Shown in pieces: positions 1-9,897 of a stretch of 64,000 nucleotides of DNA (its first letter is position 1; every line of letters begins with the position of its first letter). The notes under the pieces were generated by a model. It worked only from the letters and a program-made list of their open reading frames with translations. It had not been told where the DNA came from and did no database searches. Source of the stretch: Mortierella alpina (taxonomy: Eukaryota > Mortierellomycota > Mortierellomycetes > Mortierellales > Mortierellaceae); NCBI GenBank assembly GCA_029449245.1, contig JANATF010000003.1, positions 682,001-746,000 of the forward strand, given 5' to 3'. The translations under genes were made by a program, and so were the position numbers.

Positions 1-254
1 CCATCCCTTTTACTACAGCAGTATATTTTTTACCAGTCTACATTACGATAGCCTACATGGGCGACACGTTGCGCACCTCGCTTCGTGCCAAGTTCTTGGT
101 CCTCCCTTCCAACGCGCCACGACACGCCTACAACCTTGTCCCATTCAAGCCGCTACAAGGAGTTACGGAAACAGTCCTGCAGGCTGGCCATCTGCGCGGA
201 CGACTACAGAAAGAAAAACGGCCCTCTTGCCTAGAACCGAAGGATAGGTACCCG

Positions 255-1106
255 CTAGCGATTTCGGCCTTGGATAATCACAAGAATAAAACACGCCAGC
301 AGCACCGCCATCACCGTGACAGTCGCCAGAATTACACTCCCGCGACTGGCCGGGAACTGGCCATACGACAGCACGCTCTGGTTGTGAAAGTAGCGCGAGG
401 TCCCTAACCACAGAAACATGATCCCCAGCGCAATGAACGACCCGCCAAGGGGCCGTCCTAGCTCAGAGACCTTGACCAACTCGGCCGTGGGCTCCGTCGG
501 TGATCCCGTACTGCTGCTCGTGTTCTGTAAACGAAAAAGCTGCGTAATCGCCACCCCCACCGTGATCAACGACAACGACGACCGCAGCCAAGCCAGATAC
601 GTCCTCTCATTCGCCAGATGATCTCGAGCAATCGAGCCCTTGTTCTCGAGCGTCAGCGAGGGCGAATACCGTAGGTAGAGCTCACGGAGAATGTCGGTCA
701 CACGATGCGTCCATCTCTTGACCGGTGGCTCCTCGTCCTCGGCAGGGATATATCGCCCTCCAGGACCTGTGTTGCGCCGGACGGGCGGCTTTGGAGCCGA
801 TTCTGATGCCGCAGTGGTCGAGGAGAGTTGGCCGACACGTGAGGTCGAGGCATCGGATGCAAGCGCATTCAGGTCGCTGTCATTAGAGGGACTGGACGCA
901 GACTGGGCGCGATTCCTGAGCTGGTTGGCTGTGGCTGTGGCTGTGGCTGTGGCAGCTGTGGGCGGAGGCGTCGGAGGAAATGGGCCTGGGTCCTTCAGAG
1001 TGACTTTCCGTGTGCGTGTCTTGAGAGTGTCGCCTTCCGTCGGAGGGTGTGTCTGGTCAGGAGTGGGCGGAGCAGTGTCAAATGGATGCAACGGTTGTGT
1101 ATTCAT
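255..1106 (-). CDS. DUF202 (YidH/Vtc1-like) membrane protein
   Basis: Predicted 283-aa integral membrane protein. The first ~130 residues are disordered and rich in Pro/Ser/Thr, including an Ala-Thr tract from a GCC/ACA-like repeat. A DUF202 domain follows: the motif DHLANERTYLAWLR lies at residues 162-175, and three hydrophobic segments at about 172-191, 219-236 and 257-278 fit the family's three helices. The function of DUF202 is poorly known; the related Vtc1 subunit belongs to the polyphosphate-synthesising VTC complex, but nothing here shows that role. I chose the ATG at 1106 because the same frame upstream (to 1472) runs through a 17-bp tandem repeat and low-complexity sequence. No intron is needed. 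The domain call is firm; the biological role is unknown. Confidence 0.85.
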   Translation of the reverse strand: MNTQPLHPFDTAPPTPDQTHPPTEGDTLKTRTRKVTLKDPGPFPPTPPPTAATATATATANQLRNRAQSASSPSNDSDLNALASDASTSRVGQLSSTTAASESAPKPPVRRNTGPGGRYIPAEDEEPPVKRWTHRVTDILRELYLRYSPSLTLENKGSIARDHLANERTYLAWLRSSLSLITVGVAITQLFRLQNTSSSTGSPTEPTAELVKVSELGRPLGGSFIALGIMFLWLGTSRYFHNQSVLSYGQFPASRGSVILATVTVMAVLLACFILVIIQGRNR

Positions 1107-1164
1107 GATGAATGAAGAATGTGGGGTGTGTCTGCGTGTGTGTGCGCGCCAGTGGATTGAGAGT

Positions 1165-1250
1165 GTGCTGATGGATTGACCGGTGCTGATGGATTGACCG
1201 TGCTGATGGAATGACCGTGCTGATGGATTGACCGTGCTGATGGATTGACC
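1165..1250. repeat. 17-bp minisatellite, five copies
   Basis: Five head-to-tail copies of gtgctgatggattgacc. The first is followed by one extra g (1182) and the third carries a single a-for-t change. The array lies 60-145 bp upstream of the chosen start of the DUF202 gene, so in its leader or promoter. If translation began farther upstream it would encode repeated GQSIST-like peptides. Confidence 0.9.
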
Positions 1251-1675
1251 GTGCCCTGAGTGTGTATGTGGAGGAGTGTGTAATGTGTGGAGGATTGTAA
1301 AGGGGTGCGGAGGAGTGTATTCTGTGTGCGACCTCAATCGCTTTTCGAGCGTGCTGTTCAAAAATATGCAGCGTGTCTCAAAACATCCCTGGTTGCCACA
1401 ACGCCGCCGCCACAGGACCCCATTGGACCCGGGAAACGCGGCACTGGCAACTCGAACCAGCTTCACTCTCATCCGTACGCGTCACCTGCAATGCTTTCCG
1501 CGGTCTTTATAGAGGGCTGTCCATGGTCCTTGTAGACCCTAGTCCCAACCTGAAATCAGCGTTAGTGACGCAATGTGGGACACGGCACGATATTTAAATC
1601 TTACGCGTGCGCGGGTCTCCCTTCTCACACTCTACCTCACACTCTCTCTCTTCTCTCCACAATCCAATCAGCATC

Positions 1676-2862
1676 ATGTCCGCCACCACTGCAGCCAACC
1701 CTGCCAAGAAGACCATTCGCTGGCTACCTCTCGAGTCCAACCCAGAGGTATGTGTGTGCATGTCGCTCGCTCTCATTCTCAATTCTCATTCTGATAGGAA
1801 CAGGAGAATGTTGATTAACATGCGTTGCTGCGGACACTTTTTTGCTCTGCTCCATTGTCCCTTTTCTAGGTTCTCGACAAAGTAAGTCTCATACCCGCCG
1901 TATAACGAACAAGCACGCTAGGCACAACTCAACTGTACAAGCAACATCCTAACCCTGGCACTTTACTTCATATTCTTGCCTCTTTTCACGCATAGTACGT
2001 CCGCGACCTTGGAGTGCCCGCACCATGGAGATATGCCGATGTGATGGGTAAACGAACTCTGATCCGGGCCTTGATTCAGGCCCAACAAGATCAGAGCAAA
2101 TAAGACCATGACTCGAGAAAAGTAAATCCTGACCAGCTCTTTTCCAAATAGGTCTTGACGAGGAACTCCTAGCATTTGTTCCGCAGCCAGTCCATGCCCT
2201 GATCCTCCTCTTCCCCATGAACCCCAAATACGAAGACTATTGCAAAGAAGAAAAACAAAGGATCGACCAACATGGACAGGCCGTCAGTCCCAAGGTCATG
2301 TTTTATCCGCAAACCATTTCCAATGCCTGCGGCACCATGGGTGTCCTTCACTCTATCGCCAACAATTGGGCTCATGGAGGACTATTGCAGCTGAGTATGC
2401 TTCTGTATTATTTATTTTTTTTTCGTCACGCCAAAGGAGGAGCCATTGAGGACAAGTCTTACACCACCACACTGACTAACCCAACTTTTATTTTTCGCTT
2501 CTGCAACTTTAGCCAAGGGTGGGATCATCGAGAACTTTCTGCAAAAGACAATTGATCTCTCGCCTGCAGAGAGGGCCAAGGCGTTGGAGGAAGACAAGGA
2601 CATGGCCTCCGTCCATGCGAGCCATGCAGCAACAGGACAGACAGAGACGCCAGACATTGCAGACGAAGTGAACCTTCACTTTGTGTGTCTGATCGAGCGG
2701 GATGGACACCTCTATGAGCTCGATGGAAACAAGCCCTATCCAATCAACCACGGAAAATCCTCCAAGGACACATTCTTGGTTGTAAGTGCCAATGGCCCGC
2801 GAACAAATACCTAAACAACCATACATACTCTCGGTTATAACAGTGTACTAAGCCAACATCCA

Positions 2863-2922
<60 letters not shown>

Positions 2923-3043
2923 CTCTCGTCTTGATATGTTGCAACAGGATGCAATCCAAGTCGCCAAAGAGTTTGTGAAGCGAGACCCCGACAACCTCAA
3001 CTTTAGCGTCATTGCCGCTACCACTGCCCCAGAAGACGACTAG
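1676..3043 (+). CDS. Ubiquitin carboxyl-terminal hydrolase, UCH (C12) family
   Basis: Cysteine protease that removes small adducts from the ubiquitin C-terminus, like yeast Yuh1 or human UCHL3. Six exons: 1676-1747, 1870-1881, 1996-2047, 2152-2394, 2513-2781, 2948-3043, giving 247 aa in an unbroken frame with GT-AG introns. The start reads into a typical family N-terminus (WLPLESNPE). The whole catalytic set is visible: oxyanion Gln99 and nucleophile Cys105 in YPQTISNACGT, His182 in NLHF and Asp197 in YELDG. Exon 2 is only 12 nt (V-L-D-K) but is required by the family alignment. Intron 5 holds a long CT repeat. The stop lies 116 bp from the stop of the convergent Myb-repeat gene. The length matches the family (about 230 aa). 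Confidence 0.95.
2869..2919. repeat. (CT)n microsatellite in an intron
   Basis: About 50 bp of uninterrupted CT dinucleotide inside intron 5 of the ubiquitin hydrolase gene. It extends the normal polypyrimidine character of fungal introns upstream of the acceptor at 2947. Confidence 0.9.
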
Positions 3044-3159
3044 TTGCACCCCCCTCCTGGCTTTGTAAAACTTTATCGCCTGGTTGGATACACATTAAAA
3101 ATATACAAAAAGCTCCTGCACACATACGGCGCCAACACCCCATGATTATTTCACATGTG

Positions 3160-6026
3160 CTACATAGCATGGTGGTCTATCAATTGACACCAACGCAGGC
3201 GAAAATGCCACGCCGTCCTGCCACATGCTCCAAATCGCTTCATCACAGCAGCCCAATCTTGCTCCCTCCCGATCCGCACGTTTGCCAGCAACCAAGCGTC
3301 CTCCTCGGGAGTAAAGTCCGCATGCTCCATAACATACTTGTAAGACTGTTCAAACACTCTTCTGCACGGGTTCGCCGTCCACCCTGGCATTCTCGCCGCC
3401 ACCTCACGCCAATCCACCATCTTGTCCTTGGCTCGCAGCTCCATGCTACAGCTGGCTGTTTGTACATCGTCTTCCAGTTCTGACTTGATCTGTTGTTGTT
3501 CTTGTTGCCGCAGCATTTCCACTGTCCCTAGCAGCGACATGTACTCGTCCACAGTGATGCGGGCAGGCCGTTCCGAGATCAGGTACCACTGTGGGATCAA
3601 CATCGAGGTCTGACGCCAAGGCAGGTATCGACCCTGAATCTTGCGCCAGTTATATCCGAGCTCCCGAATCCCTTGCTCCAGCAACTTCACCTCTGAATGA
3701 CTCCAGCGTGGGCCCGGTGCAAGTTTGAGGTGCCGCCTCCAATGAAAAATACACTGCGACACCCGGAGATCCAAGATGCCATCGTGATGGGGACAGTCAT
3801 CGCCACTCTCCTGATCCTGAGGACGTCGGTTAATGCGTCGTATGATATTGGGCCAGCTAAGTGTCTTCCTCGTTTGCTGCGATGGCTGTCGCATCTCCAG
3901 TCCAATGAATTTCTGAAGCATCGCAGATCGTCGCTTGGACCATTGATAACGCGGTTTGCGATGGCCAGCATCACCATCATCATCGTCATCGTCGTCGTCG
4001 TCGTTGTCGGCGTCGGCGTCGGCGTTCAGAGATAGTCTCGTCTCTTCCTTGTCGACTTGTTTTTGAGCAAACGCTGTGATACTGTCCTCACTGAGGGACT
4101 CTAGACCCCAAGTGGTCGTCTCGAAATAGAGCCGGCACTGCTCCTTGTCGCCAGGCACTCTGGGGTCCTGACTGATCCTGTCCCAGATATCGTCATCCCC
4201 ATCATCACCAGCATCCGTACCGTCCACATAACTCGCTTTTCGGTAATGTAGCCACATGGACCAGAACAGTCGTCGATTCGAGGGTGTCCAGTCGTGCAGA
4301 TCAACTCCTCGGTGAACAGGCATGTCTAGATTCTTCCAATGGATCCTACATTCCACTGCTGTAAAAGTCCGGCCGCGTTCAGAGTCCTTATTCAAAGCCT
4401 CTGCAATCTCTTCCCACTCGGTCAAACCTCTTCGAAGGACATGTTGGATCAGTCTGGTCTCCTCGAGTGGGGCCCAGGGAGGATTTTTCTCCAACCAGTG
4501 CTGCCGTTGCTGTCGCTTCTGCTCCTCATTCCTGGAAGAGCTGTCTCTTGAATGGGACCGAAGCAGTTGGTCCCAGTCGCGGTCGTCATAGTTGCGCTCG
4601 ATCCTTTGCTGTAATATCTTGGTATATGTAGAGCCAACGATTCCCGCTCGCCCTTCCATAGTCTTGGCTGTTTTGGCTGTGGTCTTGTCCATGTCGCAAT
4701 TGAGAACGAGCCATTGCTGCTTACATGCACGACGATGGATGCCCAATGCTTTCGATATATCGTCCCAAGACCTGCCTTGTCCAACCATCTCCTGCAGCTG
4801 CGCCGTTGTCCTAGCCGTCCACAACTGCTCGACCAACGGCTGGAGAACCGCTTTGTACCGGGTGTGGCAGTTGACTTGAGAGGTCCCCAACCTCTGTCCA
4901 ATCTCTCTCCACGTCACCTCCGGCTTCTCCTCCCTCATCCTTAGCAAGATCTCGTCTCTCTCAGGCGTCCAAAAGTCAGACAAGGACCCATGACCCACCA
5001 GCACTCCTCGATACAGCTCCTGCAAGGACTGCCGCAGCTCTAGACCTTCCAGCTTGATAGTGACAGGTAATTTCCGTGCTGTGATCTGGTGAAAACGGGT
5101 GTAGCAAGAAGAATAATCCATCCCCAAAGCTTCCTGGATGATAGGCCAAGCCGCCTTGCTCTCGCGTCGCATCTTGACTAACACGCTATCCATCTCCTGG
5201 GTCCATGCCTGATCCATGATCATGACCGCCTTTGGATTCAGCGTCGTGACAAGGTATTGATCATACCAACCCTGAATAACACTAGCCCGCAGACCTTGCT
5301 CAGCCAGGATAGCGTCATAAACAGCCTTGACCTTTTGAATATACACATCTCCCGCATCATGGCGACGCAGTTGGCTTTTCAGCGGCTGTGTGGGTTTTTC
5401 ATGGCCAAAGCCAGCCTTCAGCCATGGTTCCAGCGCTCCCTTGAACCTCGCCTGACAAGACCTAGCCTCTATTTGTAGAACCTTGCCCACCTCTTTCCAT
5501 GTCTTTTTTTCCAAGAGTCGCGTCTCTAGTAGTCTCCTGTCCATCGCTGTGTTGCCATGCCATCGTCCAGTGGTCGTTAGGGCTGGGGCGAGGATGTTGT
5601 TGTAGTGTTTTAAACAGGCAGCGTCAGACTTGCCCAGTTGTGAACCGACCTCGCGCCAGGAGAGTCCTTGCTCACGGAGGTTGAGCAGCATCGCATTGGA
5701 TTCGATCGTCCAGTCATGAGCATAGGTCTTGCTGTTGCTGGAAAGGGCTCGGTCTGTCTCTAGCTGCGTGGATGGAACGGTGGTGGCTGTTGACGGAGAA
5801 GGCTGAGGACGTCTTGAAGGAGCAGAATGAGACGTGTGTCGAGCGATGGGTGCAATGGGGTGAGATCGAGTCCATGACCAGTGCGAAGAGGGGCGGACGA
5901 TGCCCAAGGAGTGCTGCGTTCCAGGATTGCTGTGGTGATGGAGTAGGTTCGACCCTGGTCCAGCCTTGAGGCAGAGCTGTCTCCTCGCTGATTGAGCCCA
6001 TGGATGTCCTACTGCCATTGCGGATG

Positions 6027-6072
<46 letters not shown>

Positions 6073-6150
6073 GGATGAAGGACACGTCTGGCGACAGGGA
6101 CGATGAGCCTGGCTTCGGAACAAGAATGCTGCGACCAGGCACCGATCCAT
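3160..6150 (-). CDS. Large multi-Myb/SANT-repeat protein
   Basis: Predicted 996-aa nuclear-type protein with about ten Trp-initiated Myb/SANT-like helical repeats along most of its length, for example DWTIESNAMLLNLREQG, FWTPERDEILLRMREE, PWAPLEETRLIQHVLRRG and RWSHSEVKLLEQGIRELG. Each is followed by a W-x-x-I/V helix and a C-x-x-R/H-x recognition-like helix. An acidic Asp run lies near 3985-4025, and a poly-Ala tract from a CTG/CAG repeat lies near the N-terminus. The frame stays open to an ATG at 6444, but I prefer the ATG at 6150 because the sequence above it is promoter-like and AT-rich. The region after 6150 is basic and could be a mitochondrial or nuclear targeting segment. A DNA- or chromatin-binding role is inferred. 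No intron is needed. Confidence 0.8.
6031..6071. repeat. (CTG)n / (CAG)n trinucleotide repeat
   Basis: About 41 bp of CTG repeat on the plus strand. In the minus-strand Myb-repeat gene it is read in the GCA frame and gives a run of about 14 alanines near residue 30. Confidence 0.9.
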
Positions 6151-6506
6151 GGGTGCAGAGATTGAAAAAAACGGTTTGTGCAGTGGATGAATGAACAGGT
6201 TCGAGCAAATCTCCTCTCGTATGGTATATGACCCAGGCATAAAAAAAAAGGTCTTTAAGGGGCCGCGGGCCAACGCGATCTCCCGATATTTATTTGCTAA
6301 CGCGTCGCGGTCGCGTTCTTCCAATCTCACATCGCCCCTCAACCTTGAGGGTACCTCTCTTGATGCGCCTCTAAACTGTCGATCGCTCTGGCCTATCCCT
6401 AGACGCGGATCTTGGGGTGCTAGATAAGATGGTGCTGTATCCATCGCTTCTCATTTTCGAGGCTGCTTTCTGGGACGGCAGGCGGTCGGATCGAACTCAT
6501 GGCTGT
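6151..6506. other. Intergenic, promoter side of the Myb-repeat gene
   Basis: Contains an A9 run at 6241-6249 and GC-rich patches. It could be leader or promoter of the minus-strand Myb gene, or extra N-terminal coding sequence if the ATG at 6444 is used. No other gene is seen. Confidence 0.5.
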
Positions 6507-6665
6507 TTAAGCGGATGGAGCAGGCTTGGGCGTTCGAGATAACACTGGAGGAGGAGGAGAAGGGGGTGATGGTGGCGGGTCTGGAGGAGCCACGAGATCA
6601 GGCTGTTGATGTTCGGGTTCGCGGAGCCGGACTAGAAGCCGATAGTTGTATGCCGCTCGCATCAT
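6507..6665 (-). CDS. NYR-polyproline mini-protein, copy A
   Basis: Unrecognised 52-aa protein, the first of five relatives in this window. The head is MM then RAAYNYRLLVRLREPEHQQ; the tail is a Pro-rich stretch of about 25 residues. The start is set by alignment with the other copies, three of which begin 2-4 residues before the conserved Ala-x-Asn-Tyr-Arg. No signal peptide, Cys or membrane segment is seen. A TATA-like element lies about 160 bp upstream on the same strand (6825-6834). Copy A is more diverged after NYR than copies C and D. The gene is supported by cross-copy conservation rather than length. Confidence 0.6.
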   Translation of the reverse strand: MMRAAYNYRLLVRLREPEHQQPDLVAPPDPPPSPPSPPPPVLSRTPKPAPSA

Positions 6666-6824
6666 TTCGCGTGAGAATACAGTTTCTGCAAACTGTGTGG
6701 CGACTGAGGAAGGTCGTGCCGACAATCGAGTGAAGGGACAATTGGAAGTAAGGTACGAATAGTAGGAGGTAGACCTTTAAATAAGAGAAAATTGAGTGAG
6801 ATTCGAAAAGTGCTGATGGGCGGC

Positions 6825-6834
6825 CTTTTTTATA
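6825..6834 (-). promoter_or_regulatory. TATA-like element of copy A
   Basis: Minus strand reads TATAAAAAAG, about 160 bp before the copy A start. Four of the five copies of the family have a TATA-like sequence about 130-165 bp upstream. Confidence 0.4.
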
Positions 6835-7594
6835 GCATCTGGGTGAAATAGAAAAAAGGGGTTTACCCGCCTGCATTCACGGCTTTATATTTGGCGGGCT
6901 CGGGCAATGGCGAAGTCATTAGACACATATAGTCAACCTTCTGGTTTTGCATACCCGTGGGACCACCTGAATTGTATGGAGTATGAGAGAACATTCGTTT
7001 TGAGAGGTGGCCTCATAGGGGTACGGAGCGATGCTGGTCCACACTTTTGTATGCAGAAAGGACAGTTATTCATTTTGGGGGTATGCATACAGTCAAACTT
7101 CTGGTTTGACTATTCTGGTTTGACTATACATTCAAACTTCTCTTTTTGCATACTCTCGGGCGGAGGTTCAGGTTATGTAATTAGGGGGAGGTGAATAGTT
7201 TGGGGTCACAGTAGCTGCGATGCTCGCCCTACCAAACCTTAACTCACCACTCCAACTCACTCAGTTGCACACAATAATGTGAAGAATCATTCAGTCGTGT
7301 AGGGGGGAAAAAAACAAAAGCCCGTATGAAATATGCATTAAGAGAGCGGGGGGACCTCTTCAAGAGTATACAGTATGAAAAAGGGAACATTATTCACTTT
7401 GCCATACGATGAAATGGGGGCCTGGGGAAAGTTATGCATAAAGGGAAGCTATTCAGTTTGGAGGTATTCAAAAGGTTTGACTGTATGCGCATATTTTAAT
7501 GCAGGAAGCCAAACTTAGACGGCAACACTTCCCGCCCAATCTCAACTTGAAGCCCACTGAACTGGGCGCGGACAGTGTTCTTGCCGCTTGGTAG

Positions 7595-7602
7595 TATATA
7601 AG
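7595..7602 (+). promoter_or_regulatory. TATA-like element upstream of copy B
   Basis: TATATAAG on the plus strand, about 250 bp before the ATG of copy B. This spacing is longer than for the other copies, so an intron in the leader or a different start is possible. Confidence 0.35.
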
Positions 7603-7851
7603 CTGTGGAATAAACACAGGACACAGGATTCACACTGGGTGCACTTAGTACTGGAGTAGAGGCGGTACGAAACATCGTGCCCCACCGCCCGCTCCAACTG
7701 CAGTGACCTAGATAGAGCAGTACACATCTACCGTGATTCCGCCCTGTCGGCTGGATCTTATTATTTGTCACACCAACACAACCATAGCCATATAGACATC
7801 TGCAAAAATGACAGACTTCACTTTTGGCACAAACTTACCTGGTTTGTGGCA

Positions 7852-8007
7852 ATGGGTAAAGCAGCATTCAACTACCGCCTTTATGATTCAGCCCATGGAG
7901 TAAGAAATGCCCAGACCAATGTGGCACCTCTGCCAAATCCGCCACCACCTCCCACTAGCACCAGCAGCATATCGGCAGCCAGTCTGAAAATCTGTGGTCC
8001 GATTTAG
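7852..8007 (+). CDS. NYR-polyproline mini-protein, copy B (diverged)
   Basis: 51-aa member of the same family on the plus strand. The head MG then KAAFNYRLYDSAHGVRNAQ keeps A-A-x-N-Y-R and N-A-Q but has lost the R-P-R-G segment. The polyproline run is short (five Pro) and the C-terminus is unlike the other copies. A second protein-like frame (about 7980-8123) begins inside the tail, so a frameshift or an unrecognised splice may be present. The same frame is open upstream to 7765, but only the part from 7852 resembles the family. It may be a decaying copy. Confidence 0.5.
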   Translation: MGKAAFNYRLYDSAHGVRNAQTNVAPLPNPPPPPTSTSSISAASLKICGPI

Positions 8008-8123
8008 TCGATCCCTATCCTACGACGCTGCCTCCTAACCAGGCAACTGGAAATTACGGCATCCCATTCAATACCAATGTCCAGTATCTCATCCAAGCCG
8101 AAGGCGAAAGTACCCTCGAATGA
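7980..8123 (+). other. Protein-like frame overlapping the tail of copy B
   Basis: An open frame of 47 residues plus stop (QSENLWSDLVDPYPTTLPP at its start, then a mixed hydrophobic/polar sequence) in another frame than copy B. A possible splice acceptor, cag, lies directly before it at 7976-7978. It has no ATG, so it is a possible second exon or a frameshifted C-terminus. Confidence 0.3.
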
Positions 8124-8690
8124 AATATGGCCATAGCTCCGAGAAAAGAAAAATACTTCCAAAGCACACTCCAAGCGTTATCACTGTAAAAAAAATGTGT
8201 GATTTTTATGCATTCAAGCGCAACCTGTAGTAAGAATTATACGTTCTCAGGTATCAAACAAACTCTAGTGCTCACAACCGATGGACTGGGAAGGAACACC
8301 CTCTCCGGCCGTGCTGATATTCCGAAACAGCTTGTGGCAGAATCATCGACAAAATATTGATTCGCGAAACAACATGCCAAAAGACACATGTAGCACGAGA
8401 GTTTTCGTCTCCAACAACATCTCATTCCTATTTTTATTGATGATGCGTCCCACGCGTTACAGACATTTGCCGTCGCCTCTTTACACGATGCCTCTGGGAT
8501 GCCGCCTTGAATTCTTTCTCTTGCTTTATCTTGAAAGTATTTGCGCGCCAGTTCTCGATAGGATCGTGAGCTTTTCGTGGTGTTGAGTGAAGTACTGCAG
8601 TTTCAGTTCCCTGGTTACGACCCTACGTCCGGTAGCGAGCGAGGGGGCTATACCAAGGGATGTTTAGGCAGATGAAACAAGCTTGGACAA
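8124..8690. other. Intergenic, nothing recognised
   Basis: No convincing coding region, RNA gene or repeat seen. Short open frames here lack family resemblance or a codon pattern I can support. Confidence 0.5.
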
Positions 8691-8834
8691 TCAAGATGAC
8701 GCTAGTGGTGATGGTGGTGGTGGTGGTGGAGGCGGTGGTGGAGGCAGATTCGATGGAGGCGCCATATTATGCTGGGCATTCGCGGGTCCACGGGGCCGGG
8801 TCAAAACTCGATAATTGTGTGCTGCTCGCATCAT
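8691..8834 (-). CDS. NYR-polyproline mini-protein, copy C
   Basis: 47-aa member and one of the two best-conserved copies. The head is MM then RAAHNYRVLTRPRGPANAQ, followed by HNMAPPSN and 11 consecutive prolines. The DNA of the tail is a GGT/GGA-type repeat on the plus strand. The ATG at 8834 aligns with the other copies. The frame is open upstream to 8963, but that part shows no similarity between copies. A TATAAAAG element sits about 135 bp upstream. No secretion signal, Cys or domain is recognised. The basic head plus polyproline suggests a binding peptide (SH3, WW or profilin-type partners), which is inference. Confidence 0.65.
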   Translation of the reverse strand: MMRAAHNYRVLTRPRGPANAQHNMAPPSNLPPPPPPPPPPPSPLASS

Positions 8835-9641
8835 TGCTGTTAGAGGATGAGTTGTAAAAAGGAACGTGTGTTCTTTTGTGTGGATATAGCGTGCAGACGC
8901 GTTAGCAATATAGAAAGTTGGCAAATGATACTGAGAACATGTGGAGGAATAGTAGTAAGGCAAGGTCTTTTATAGAACGATTGACTACCTTTGTGCATGG
9001 TTCTTTTGCCAGCCTGCCCTGAGCACACCAACTGTGCGTGCCATAAATGCTACATACGTTGCACTTAGTTAGAAACTTTACAATTCAGTCAATGCGGTCT
9101 GCCAATCAAATATATCGAATTCTAATAACGTGGCGATTTTCCACGTTACAGTGCATGCAACGGCACTCTAAGCACGAAGCGCATCAAACCCCACGCCATG
9201 GTGCCACAACGGCCACACGGCAAAATGTCTAGACGTCTGCTTGGAGTGCTCCAGCGATGCGTAACCGAACATCCGAAAAATCAAAATAGCCACCACTTTT
9301 TTCTCGGGAGGGGGAACGGATCGGTACGGATGGCCCCACGGTTCACACTGAATGTACTCCATATGGATTAATATCCAAATTTCAGTCCACACTTTTTTTT
9401 TATAATGGGTTCGTTTTGCTTGCCTCTTTCGCACTCACGTGTTTTTAATTGGTTGTGCTACTACGACTTCGCCTCTCGTAGCTTCGCCACCCCTCATTCC
9501 CTATCGTCCAAGTCCACATAAGGGTCAAGTTCAGACCTTCCTGACTGATAGTCGTGAGGAAGGGCCTTCATGGTCGTTCCATCACGGTATACACGGGTGT
9601 GACAAAGATATTCAGGAACCAGAGTCCGCAGCACGGGCCTC
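8835..9641. other. Intergenic flank of the LINE
   Basis: No complete gene seen. On the minus strand, 9612-9641 is the severed 3' end of the ORF now interrupted by the LINE: it continues the frame after TVC as EARAADSGS and a stop at 9612-9614. The rest holds the upstream region of copy C and unassigned sequence. Confidence 0.55.
8967..8974 (-). promoter_or_regulatory. TATA box of copy C
   Basis: Minus strand TATAAAAG in the context TTCTATAAAAGACC, about 135 bp before the copy C start. Confidence 0.5.
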
Positions 9642-9658
9642 ACAAACTGTCTTATTGG
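9642..9658. repeat. Target-site duplication, LINE 3' side
   Basis: acaaactgtcttattgg, identical in all 17 bases to 15118-15134. It directly abuts the oligo-T (poly-A on the minus strand) that ends the LINE. Confidence 0.95.
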
Positions 9659-9680
9659 TTTTTTTTTTGTTTATAAGAGA

Positions 9681-9686
9681 TTTATT
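9681..9686 (-). terminator. Polyadenylation signal of the LINE
   Basis: AATAAA on the minus strand, 12 bp before the A-run (9668-9659) that ends the element. Confidence 0.7.
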
Positions 9687-9897
9687 GCGTCAGAGTGTGT
9701 GCAAAAATTCAATACTCCCCACCATAGGAGTCGCCGCCGATCAAAAGGATATAAAAATGAATACTTTCTGCAAGTACAAAAGTTACATCAAAGGGGAGAA
9801 GGAGAGAGAAGAGAGAAATATAACAGGTAACAGGGTAGAAGGGGTCCAAGCAACGTAGAGTACAAAAGAAACAAGAGAAAGGAAATCAAGTACAGTG

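Larger units (their letters stand above)
6666..7851. other. AT-rich intergenic stretch with short degenerate repeats
   Basis: No gene recognised apart from the promoters of copies A and B. Between about 6930 and 7490 there are several imperfect copies of a motif close to agtcaaacttctggttttgc, on both strands, with linked gggggtatgcatac and ttcagtttgg segments. This looks like decayed repetitive DNA. Confidence 0.5.

Noticed and set aside
57-407. Open frames on both strands at the window start
   Set aside because: They overlap the DUF202 coding region or its 3' flank and show no family features.
1106-1472. N-terminal extension of the DUF202 protein to 1472
   Set aside because: It runs through the 17-bp minisatellite and low-complexity sequence; the ATG at 1106 gives a normal protein.
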